From positions 1-36,064 of the forward strand of contig JAFGXX010000129.1 of the NCBI GenBank assembly GCA_016936435.1: DNA of 36,064 bases, given 5' to 3'. Position numbers and translations under genes: made by a program. The DNA comes from Bacteroidales bacterium (GTDB lineage: Bacteria; Bacteroidota; Bacteroidia; Bacteroidales; VadinHA17). Below, piece by piece: positions 20,153-28,267 of this stretch (its first letter is position 1; each line of letters starts with the position of its first letter). The notes beneath the pieces are model-generated. The model had not been told where the DNA came from. It saw nothing but the letters and a program-made list of their open reading frames with translations, and searched no databases.

Positions 20153-20296
20153 TCAGATTTTTACCGGAGGTAAGGGTGGAATTAAAATAGGATCGCTTCC
20201 GTCGCCGTCACCGCCGCGTACTTTTCTCATCTGTTCAACTGTAAGAGCAAATTCAGCAAAAAACTGACCTGATTTTTTAAATTTCATTGTTTTCAT
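20153..20296 (-). CDS. Putative double-glycine leader precursor peptide (47 aa; absent from the supplied ORF track)
   Basis: Reverse-strand translation MKTMKFKKSGQFFAEFALTVEQMRKVRGGDGDGSDPILIPPLPPVKI*. 'LTVEQMRKVRGG' matches the general form of GG leaders (LSxEEMKKIxGG) of Bacteroidetes natural-product precursors. A C39-peptidase ABC exporter is encoded nearby. Confidence 0.75.
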   Translation of the reverse strand: MKTMKFKKSGQFFAEFALTVEQMRKVRGGDGDGSDPILIPPLPPVKI

Positions 20297-20534
20297 TTTC
20301 TTCTGTTTTTGATTTTATTGTTATTTTTTTTTGGCTGTTCGTATTAATTGTTTTACACTACTACATGTAAGACCCCCCCGATTTGTGACACGAAAAAATC
20401 AATTATTTTTCAACTATTTTATAACTAACTATATTTCATTTAATTACAAAGGTGTATTTTTTGAAATGAAAGGGGTCGATTTGATTATAACAGATATTTT
20501 TGAGATATTTCGGAGGGAATAACTCATTATCGGG

Positions 20535-23500
20535 ATGGGAAAAAAGCTTCTTGCATTATTATTTATCATCCTGTCAGCTTCAATGTCAGCCATGACATCA
20601 GCTATGGCTGATATTTCCATGAGTATCCATTCATCGGGAATCAGATGCTATGGCTGCTTCTCCGGTTGTCAGAACAATCCCGGAAGTAACACTTCAGATA
20701 TAAGGGAAAAGATCCGGCTGTTAAGTTCCGGGGGTGATTTACGAGGCCTGATTATGCTTTCCGACAGTCTTAAGAAATCCCTGATACTGCATAGCTCCGA
20801 CACCTCACTGCAGGCTGATATTTTGTATTATTCCGGGGTTTGTCAGTTATTGGCCTCGCGTCACAGGCAGGCATTGCCTGATCTCCAGGAAAGCATAAGA
20901 CTTAAAAAGATCATCGGGGTAACGGATGATGTTTACGGAAAGGCACTCTTTAATGCAGGAATAGCGTGCACTTATCTGGGAGAATATATCCAGGTAATAA
21001 ACTATATGACCGAGTATACAGGACTTGCCGGATTGCTTTTCAGAAATGACGGAGTAGAAATGATTGAAGCTCTTACTTCAATGGCTGTTGCTTCAACAGA
21101 GCTTCTCGATCACGAAAATTTCGCCGCTTATTCTCTCCGTGCGATCGGAATCACAAAATCAGCCGGCACCCTGCATTATCCTTCTGAAACTCTCAGGACC
21201 CTTTACACGGTAACAGGTGTTGGATATGCGCGAATGGGGGAGTATGCCAAGGCAAGGATATATCTTGAAAATGCAGAATCCGAGAATAAAGAAAACAACC
21301 TTCCTCCCGACGATAATTATATAAATCTGATAAACAGCCTTGCCATCACCTATGGCTATCTGGGGCTCTCGGAAAAGGCTACAGAATATCTTGCCCTCGG
21401 GATAGATCTCGCGGTAAATAATAATTCTGATCTGGCTTTTAATATGTTACATTCACATGCGGTGGAACTGGGCAGATCAGGTAAAACAGCAGAAGGAGAG
21501 GAGCTTCTTGCGTCGGTTGTTAAAAGGGCCGGAGAGGTTTACGGAACCGATTCCAGGTTTTATTTGCAGCAACTCAAGAATTATGCAGGTTACCTGGCAT
21601 TCTATTCACCCGATGCAGGCCGGGCACTCAGGGAATATGACCGGCTTCAGGAATATGTCAGTTTACACAGTGAAGACTTACAAATTATCAGCCAGATACT
21701 GACGGGACATTCGCGTGCACTTTACCGGACCGGCGACAATGAAAAGGCACTCAGAATGATAAGTAAATTGCTTTCAGGGAAAAGCACAGGTGACCCGGAA
21801 AGGTTTCTTTATGACAATCCCCCTATCGATTCCCTCAATCCGGGAAGCATTTCACTTAACATACTTCAATTGAAGCATGATATTTTATGGAATATGTACA
21901 AGGCCGGTAACACCTTCAGGTTTCTTGAATCAGCGGCAGAAACTGCCGGACTGATAATCGAACTGATAGACAAGATCCGGATTAACCTCAGTGAAGAAGA
22001 AAGCAGGATTATCCTTGGCGACAGGTACAGAAAAGCATACATTCTGGCCATACGTGATTACGAGCTTTGCTTTAGAGAAACAGGTAAGGACTACTACATG
22101 GGAAAAGCATTTGAGTATGCTGAGAAAAGCAAGGTGGCAGGACTTCTTTCTACCACACGTCAACTCAAAGCCATACAGTTCCACATACCTGAGAAGCTTG
22201 CTGAAAAAGAAAATTCCCTTCAGCGAATGATAGGCTTTTACGGATCGAGAATATCTGAAGAAAACGGGAAGGAAATACCTGATAAAACACTTATCGGGTC
22301 GTGGAATGAAAAAATGCTTTCTGCTGTTGCCGGCAGGGATTCGCTTATAAAGACATTTGAAAAAGAGTTCCCGGGCTACTATACACTTAAATACAGTACC
22401 AGGGTCCCTGCAATGAAGGATATTCCCTCAATAACCGGTCGTAACACCAACTATATAAACTACGTCATCTCCGATTCCATTCTGTATATCTTCCTTGCGA
22501 ACAGGAAGTACCATAAAATGATAACTGTCGCCACCGATTCTTCATTCATGAAGAAGCTTAATGATTTCAGGATTCTTCTTTCAGAACCTTCCCTGTCGAA
22601 ATCGGCAAGATCAAAATTTGACAGGTTTCAGAATACAGGCTACGAACTTTACATGATCCTGATCGCCCCTTTAGAAAAATATTTTATCTCCGGCAACCTG
22701 CTCATTTCCACTGATAATATTCTGTCCTATCTTCCTTTTGAAACTTTCCTCTCAGACAAATACCAGGGCAATGAATTACTTTACCGCAAGCTGGATTATT
22801 TAATGAATGACTATAATATCTCCTATGCTTATTCAGCTGCTTTTATGAATGAGAACCTTGGCAGAAGGGAATCCGGAGTAAAAAATATGGTTGCCTTTGC
22901 GCCATCCTACATGACCGGGATGAAGTATGACACGCTCATCAGAAGAATGGTTGAAACGAACTTTCTACCCGATCTTCCCTTTGCCAGAAATGAAGCCGAA
23001 TATGCTGCTCATGTTGCGAAAGGGGATGTTCACCTGCATGATGAAGCAACCGAGACCCTTTACAAGGATAAGGCCGGAGATTATTCGATAATTCACCTGG
23101 CCATGCATACTATTCTTGACGACCAGAATCCCATGAACTCGGCCATGCTTTTTTCAACACTTCGCGATACCGCCAATGACGGGATGCTTTATACCTACGA
23201 GGTTTACGGGATACCTCTCAGAGCACGTATGGTAGTTCTTAGTTCATGCAATACAGGAAGCGGTCTTCTCTCAACAGGCGAAGGAATTCTGAGCCTCTCA
23301 AGAGGATTCCTTTATTCAGGGTCTCAATCAGTGGTGTTGTCGCTCTGGAAAGTGGATGACAAATCAGGAACAGATATTGTCAAACTTTTTTACGATAATC
23401 TGGAAAAAGGTATGAAAAAAAACCTCGCCCTCAGAAAAGCAAGGAACAAATATCTTAAAAATGCCAATCAGCTTAAATCACATCCCTATTTCTGGTCGAC

Positions 23501-23630
23501 ACTGGTGATATTCGGAGATAACTCTCCTCTTTTCAGCAACATGAGAAGAATTACTCTCGTGTCAGGCATTCTTCTGGCAATATCCGGGTTCGTTTTGTTC
23601 TTCTACCTTCGGAAGTTAAAAAGATCATGA
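20535..23630 (+). CDS. Exported TPR-CHAT domain protein (caspase-like protease fold), C-terminally membrane anchored
   Basis: Signal peptide MGKKLLALLFIILSASMSAMTSAMA; TPR-rich middle; CHAT motifs 'SIIHLAMHTILDDQNPMNSAMLFS' (His) and 'RMVVLSSCNTGSGLLSTGEGILSLSRGFLYSGSQSVVLSLWKVDD' (Cys); C-terminal TM 'LVSGILLAISGFVLFFYLRKLKRS'. Confidence 0.88.
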   Translation: MGKKLLALLFIILSASMSAMTSAMADISMSIHSSGIRCYGCFSGCQNNPGSNTSDIREKIRLLSSGGDLRGLIMLSDSLKKSLILHSSDTSLQADILYYSGVCQLLASRHRQALPDLQESIRLKKIIGVTDDVYGKALFNAGIACTYLGEYIQVINYMTEYTGLAGLLFRNDGVEMIEALTSMAVASTELLDHENFAAYSLRAIGITKSAGTLHYPSETLRTLYTVTGVGYARMGEYAKARIYLENAESENKENNLPPDDNYINLINSLAITYGYLGLSEKATEYLALGIDLAVNNNSDLAFNMLHSHAVELGRSGKTAEGEELLASVVKRAGEVYGTDSRFYLQQLKNYAGYLAFYSPDAGRALREYDRLQEYVSLHSEDLQIISQILTGHSRALYRTGDNEKALRMISKLLSGKSTGDPERFLYDNPPIDSLNPGSISLNILQLKHDILWNMYKAGNTFRFLESAAETAGLIIELIDKIRINLSEEESRIILGDRYRKAYILAIRDYELCFRETGKDYYMGKAFEYAEKSKVAGLLSTTRQLKAIQFHIPEKLAEKENSLQRMIGFYGSRISEENGKEIPDKTLIGSWNEKMLSAVAGRDSLIKTFEKEFPGYYTLKYSTRVPAMKDIPSITGRNTNYINYVISDSILYIFLANRKYHKMITVATDSSFMKKLNDFRILLSEPSLSKSARSKFDRFQNTGYELYMILIAPLEKYFISGNLLISTDNILSYLPFETFLSDKYQGNELLYRKLDYLMNDYNISYAYSAAFMNENLGRRESGVKNMVAFAPSYMTGMKYDTLIRRMVETNFLPDLPFARNEAEYAAHVAKGDVHLHDEATETLYKDKAGDYSIIHLAMHTILDDQNPMNSAMLFSTLRDTANDGMLYTYEVYGIPLRARMVVLSSCNTGSGLLSTGEGILSLSRGFLYSGSQSVVLSLWKVDDKSGTDIVKLFYDNLEKGMKKNLALRKARNKYLKNANQLKSHPYFWSTLVIFGDNSPLFSNMRRITLVSGILLAISGFVLFFYLRKLKRS

Positions 23631-24220
23631 TATTCAGGATCTTCCTTCATCATTTCAAGTAATGCCTCTTTGGCAAGGTATTTTTTGCGTCTGGCATAGG
23701 TTTCATTCTTCAGCTTCAGTTTCACGGCTATTGTTTCATAGGAAAGACCCTCAGAAAACAGGGTAAGTACTTTCTTATGATCGTGACTCAGCTTTTCAAA
23801 GGCCCGGCTTACGATCCTCTCGAACACCATGTCGGCAGCTTCCTCTGATGGTGAGTCATCGGGCATTTCCGGGTGCAGTTCGAGGGTCTTCTTTTTCTTG
23901 CGCAGACTGTTGTTCCAGGTATTTCTGGCAATACTGTAAAAATACCCCTTAAGATCGGTTGTAAGTTCCAGTTTATCTTCACATATCTGCCTGTAAAGTA
24001 CTATTATCGAATCCTGGAACACATCGGATACATCATCGGCTGTCCCGCTGTTTTTGGTCACATAACTTTTTACCGGTTGGTAATAATTGTCATACAACCA
24101 GTTCAGGATTTTGTCATCCTGGTCCTTAATTCCCCTGATGATACTTTTATCTGAATATCTTTTAAACAACCCCGTGCAGATAGCAAAGCAAATGACAAAT
24201 ATAATATTTCCGGGAGGCAA
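23603..24220 (-). CDS. ECF-type sigma-70 family RNA polymerase sigma factor
   Basis: KRYSDKSIIRGIKDQDDKILNWLYDNYYQPVKSYV, DDVSDVFQDSIIVLYRQI, LKGYFYSIARNTWNNSLRKKKK, LSHDHKKVLTLFSEGLSYETIAVKLKLKNETYARRKKYLAKEAL. Start may be internal (TTG at 24169). Confidence 0.88.
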   Translation of the reverse strand: MPPGNIIFVICFAICTGLFKRYSDKSIIRGIKDQDDKILNWLYDNYYQPVKSYVTKNSGTADDVSDVFQDSIIVLYRQICEDKLELTTDLKGYFYSIARNTWNNSLRKKKKTLELHPEMPDDSPSEEAADMVFERIVSRAFEKLSHDHKKVLTLFSEGLSYETIAVKLKLKNETYARRKKYLAKEALLEMMKEDPEYHDLFNFRR

Positions 24221-24271
24221 AACTATGTAAGATTCCCCAACTATCGAATTTATTGGCGTAAGTTAAGGTTT

Positions 24272-26506
24272 ATGGCAAAAAATCATATCTTTATCGCTGA
24301 TAATTCTTCAGCCGGAAAAATGTCATTTCCTTTTGTAAAACAGCCTGATGCCATGGATTGCGGACCGGCATGCCTTAAAATGGTTGCTGGTTATTACAAA
24401 AAGAATTTCTCACTTGAATCCATCCGCAGAAAATGCTATATAACCCGCGAAGGCGTTTCATTTCTTGGCCTTTCTGAAGCTGCTGATGCACTCGGATTCC
24501 GGACTATCGGAGTAAAGATACCTTTCGAAATACTTAGCTCAGAAGTCCCTCTTCCATGTATAGTGCACTGGCGCCAGAAGCATTTTATTGTTGTTTACCG
24601 TATAAGCAGGGATAAAATCTGGGCAGCCGACCCGGCTCTGGGACTTGTCAAATACACGAAGGAGGAATTTATCAAAAACTGGGCAACAACCATCACCGAC
24701 GACAAACCCTCAGGGCTCGCAATGATTATTGAACCCACCCCGGCCCTGATGGAAACAGAAGGCGAGAAGGAAAAAAAAGGAGGATTCAGGTTTCTTTTTA
24801 AATACTTCCGGTTTTACGATAAATATCTTTTCCAGCTTATCCTGGGGCTCCTTATCGGAAGCATGATCCAGCTTATCATTCCATTTCTTACCCAGTCGGT
24901 GATCGACATAGGTATAAACAACAGCGATATAAATTTTATTTATCTCATTCTCTTTGCGCAACTGGCCCTGGTAGTGGGCAGAATGTCGGTCGAGTTCATA
25001 AGGGGATGGCTTCTCCTGCATATAGGTACAAGGGTGAATGTGGCAGTCATATCAGGGTTCCTCCAGAAACTTATGTCGCTGCCGGTAGCTTTCTTCGACA
25101 CAAAGCTTACAGGAGACATACTACAGCGTATCGATGACAACAACAGGATCGAAGAATTCCTGACATCAGCCAGTTTAAGCATACTGTTCTCATTGTTTAA
25201 CATGCTGATATTTGGTATTGTCCTCGCCATTTACAGTTTAAAAATACTCCTGCTTTTCATCGCCGGATCACTACTGTACATAACCTGGGTCTCGCTTTTC
25301 ATGAAACCCCGCGAGCGTCTCGACCACCAGAGATTCAAACAGATGTCAGCAGCCGGAAGCAAGCTGATAAACATGGTGAACGGTATGCAGGAAATAAAAC
25401 TCACCCAGAGTGAAAGAAGCATGCGTTGGGATTGGGAAGGATTGCAGGCTTCACTTTTCCGGCTTAAAACCAAAGGTCTTGGCATTATCCAGTATCAGTC
25501 AGCCGGGGCAACATTCATAAATGAAGTTACCAACCTGTGTATTACAATTGTTGCAGCTACGGCAGTGCTTAAGGGAGAGATGACTCTCGGCATGATGCTC
25601 GCCGTCCAGTTCATTATCGGACAGCTCAACATCCCGGTAAGCCAGATTATAGGTTTCTTCAGGGTATCACAGGATGCTTCAATGAGCCTGAACAGGCTTT
25701 CCGAGGTTCATGAGATGGACGACGAAGAGCCGGAGCCTGAGATGAAGGTAAGAAAACTGCCCGCCAAAAAGGAGATATTTGTTAATAATGTATCTTTTCA
25801 GTACGAAGGACCACGATCACCCTTCGTCCTTAAGGATATCGACCTTCACATAGGGGAAAATAAAATAACAGCTATTGTCGGGGCAAGCGGAAGCGGTAAA
25901 ACAACGCTTTTAAAACTGCTTCTGGGCTTCTATGAGCCAGTTGCGGGAGAAGTGCTGGTAGGAGATACCCGGCTCTCAAACCTGAGCCTTAAGATCTGGC
26001 GTGAAAATACGGGAGCGGTGATGCAGGACGGATACCTCTTTCCTGCCTCAATAGCTTACAATATTGCCCCCGGTATAGATGAATTCGACGAGGACAGAAT
26101 GATCCATGCTGTTGACACAGCTAATATAAGAGGGTTCATCGAGTCTCTGCCTCTGGGTTACAATACAAAAATAGGAGCCAACGGTCATGGTCTGAGCGAG
26201 GGTCAGAAACAGAGACTTCTGATTGCCAGGGTAGTTTATAAAAACCCCCGCTTTGTGATCTTCGATGAAGCTACCAACTCACTCGATGCCGCAACAGAAA
26301 AAGCAATTGTAGAAAACCTCGGAAGCTTCTTTAATAATAAAACGGTAGTTATCGTCGCTCATCGCCTCAGCACAGTGCGTGATGCCGACATTATAGCCGT
26401 AATGGACGGGGGCAGAATAGCGGAACTCGGATCACACCAGGATCTGATCGATAACCACGGACCCTATTACAACCTGATTAAAAACCAGCTGGAACTGGGA
26501 ACCTGA
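24272..26506 (+). CDS. Peptidase-containing (C39) bacteriocin-type ABC transporter
   Basis: C39 'KQPDAMDCGPACLKMVAGYYKK' with 'PCIVHWRQKHFIVVYRI...AADPALG'; TMD; Walker A GASGSGKTTLLKLLLG; signature LSEGQKQRLLIARVV; Walker B FVIFDEATNSLD. Confidence 0.96.
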   Translation: MAKNHIFIADNSSAGKMSFPFVKQPDAMDCGPACLKMVAGYYKKNFSLESIRRKCYITREGVSFLGLSEAADALGFRTIGVKIPFEILSSEVPLPCIVHWRQKHFIVVYRISRDKIWAADPALGLVKYTKEEFIKNWATTITDDKPSGLAMIIEPTPALMETEGEKEKKGGFRFLFKYFRFYDKYLFQLILGLLIGSMIQLIIPFLTQSVIDIGINNSDINFIYLILFAQLALVVGRMSVEFIRGWLLLHIGTRVNVAVISGFLQKLMSLPVAFFDTKLTGDILQRIDDNNRIEEFLTSASLSILFSLFNMLIFGIVLAIYSLKILLLFIAGSLLYITWVSLFMKPRERLDHQRFKQMSAAGSKLINMVNGMQEIKLTQSERSMRWDWEGLQASLFRLKTKGLGIIQYQSAGATFINEVTNLCITIVAATAVLKGEMTLGMMLAVQFIIGQLNIPVSQIIGFFRVSQDASMSLNRLSEVHEMDDEEPEPEMKVRKLPAKKEIFVNNVSFQYEGPRSPFVLKDIDLHIGENKITAIVGASGSGKTTLLKLLLGFYEPVAGEVLVGDTRLSNLSLKIWRENTGAVMQDGYLFPASIAYNIAPGIDEFDEDRMIHAVDTANIRGFIESLPLGYNTKIGANGHGLSEGQKQRLLIARVVYKNPRFVIFDEATNSLDAATEKAIVENLGSFFNNKTVVIVAHRLSTVRDADIIAVMDGGRIAELGSHQDLIDNHGPYYNLIKNQLELGT

Positions 26507-26515
26507 GACCGGACT

Positions 26516-27805
26516 ATGAAAGAAAAGAAAGTTGATATATTATATTCCGACCAGGTAAGCGAGATTATCTCCAATCCACCACGTAAAATTGTACGCCTGG
26601 GGACCTTTGTTATTTCATCCGTTTTTATACTTCTACTCATACTGTCGTGGCTCATTAAATACCCCGACATCATACCTGCTCCTGTTGAAATTACGACCAC
26701 CTTTCCTCCGGCAACACTTGTATCAAAAATAACAGGGCCCATTATTAAATTATACGTAAAAAACGGGCAAAAGGTTTCGAAAAACACTATTCTGGCCGTC
26801 ATGCAGACAGCAGCATCAATTGAAGAATTAGGAATTCTCGTTACAGTTACGGATACGCTGGATAATCCTGCGGACCTGGATCCCGAAGACCTTCCTGTTC
26901 TGACACAACTCGGTGAAATTCAGCCTTTTTACGCTTCATTTCTAAGGTCGGTTACCGACTATAACACGTATGTAAAAAATGATATATACGGTTACCGGAT
27001 CAAATCGGCATCTGAAGAAATATCGGCTTTGAATGATCACATAGGACGTTTAAGAACGAAGGAAAGATTTCTTGAGGAAAACCTCGGACTGGAACTGAAA
27101 AAATACAGAAGGGATTCTCTTCTTTTCAACAATAAGGTTATTTCAGAAAGCGCCTGGGAAGTTTCACGGCAGGCATGGAACAGCAGCAGGCTCTCTCTGC
27201 AGGAAGTGAAGCTGGAAGAGTCGTCACAGACTATCGTACTGACCCAAAAACGCCAGATCCTGCAGGATTATATTATTATGAGAGAAGAGGAACGTGAAAA
27301 ACTGGCTTCCCAACTATACGAAAGCTGGCAGAACCTTGTTGCTGAAACGAAAATATGGAAAAATAAATACCTTCTCGTTTCTCCATTCGATGGCGTTGTA
27401 ACTTTTACAAGGTACTGGAGCGAAAATCAGGCTGTACTGGCCGATGAGCCTGTTCTTACAGTGGTACCTGAAGATACCGGCGATTACATAGGGAGGATAA
27501 AACTAAGTATGCAGCGTTCGGGCAAAGTCACTGTCGGACGTGATGTAAATATTAAACTCAGTGGCTATCCATATCTCGAATACGGAATGGTAAGAGGCGT
27601 TATCATATCAAAATCGCTGGTCCCCTCAGGCGACTCCTACATGATCGAAGTCTCACTGCCTGATGGTCTGACCACATTGTACGGAAAAAAGCTGGATTTT
27701 ACCCAAAACATGCAGGGAATAGCAGAAGTAGTCACCGACGACCTCAGGTTGTTGCAGAAAATAGTAAATCCGCTGAGGCACCTTATCTCAAAAAACAGAA
27801 ATTAA
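26516..27805 (+). CDS. HlyD family secretion adaptor (membrane fusion protein)
   Basis: Single N-terminal TM, GPIIKLYVKNGQKVSKNTILAVMQ biotinyl-lipoyl-like motif, coiled-coil, LVSPFDGVVTFTRYWSENQAVLADEPVLTVVPE; 9 nt after the ABC gene. Confidence 0.9.
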   Translation: MKEKKVDILYSDQVSEIISNPPRKIVRLGTFVISSVFILLLILSWLIKYPDIIPAPVEITTTFPPATLVSKITGPIIKLYVKNGQKVSKNTILAVMQTAASIEELGILVTVTDTLDNPADLDPEDLPVLTQLGEIQPFYASFLRSVTDYNTYVKNDIYGYRIKSASEEISALNDHIGRLRTKERFLEENLGLELKKYRRDSLLFNNKVISESAWEVSRQAWNSSRLSLQEVKLEESSQTIVLTQKRQILQDYIIMREEEREKLASQLYESWQNLVAETKIWKNKYLLVSPFDGVVTFTRYWSENQAVLADEPVLTVVPEDTGDYIGRIKLSMQRSGKVTVGRDVNIKLSGYPYLEYGMVRGVIISKSLVPSGDSYMIEVSLPDGLTTLYGKKLDFTQNMQGIAEVVTDDLRLLQKIVNPLRHLISKNRN

Positions 27806-27990
27806 TTGTTACGCCGGCCTGAATAAGGCTCATAGTCGTCATCATTATTACCGGAAAACGAACCTTTTGCTCCGGGTGTTCCGGTACTGCCATTATCCTC
27901 TCCGGCCTTCTTTTTCATATATCTTCTGTATAAGTTAAATCCGGCTGCCAGAAGGATTACTGCAAAGATTATGATGTCTTTTGTTTCCAT
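27802..27990 (-). CDS. Small single-TM protein of unknown function
   Basis: METKDIIIFAVILLAAGFNLYRRYMKKKAGEDNGSTG...: N-terminal TM, basic juxtamembrane region, low-complexity tail. Confidence 0.5.
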   Translation of the reverse strand: METKDIIIFAVILLAAGFNLYRRYMKKKAGEDNGSTGTPGAKGSFSGNNDDDYEPYSGRRNN

Positions 27991-28267
27991 TGCTTGTACG
28001 TATTAAACTTTTAAACCTGTATTGGCGTAATTAAGCTGGATTCAAAGATATTATTTATTGAGAAAACCTGATCTGAAAAAATGATTTCCGATGTTTGCGG
28101 TAAAAAATCATCATACAATGTGCCGGCACAGGATTTTTGAGGCTGCCGCTTTTTTATGTAAAACTTTGAGTTTTAATAAATATTTCAATATTTTCGTACC
28201 GTTAAAATTTTGTGGTCAATTGATGACCATCGAAGAGTAATGAGAGCGAAACAAGAAAGGATTGGAA

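Noticed and set aside
20331-20522. 63-aa plus-strand ORF between the precursor and CHAT genes
   Set aside because: AT-driven composition (FFNYFITNYISFNYKG), no recognisable motif; sits in the presumed promoter region. Probably chance.
20535-23630. CHAT protein as part of a type III-E CRISPR/Craspase (TPR-CHAT) system
   Set aside because: No gRAMP/Cas7-11 or CRISPR array in the window, and the protein has a signal peptide and TM anchor, which does not fit a cytoplasmic Craspase.
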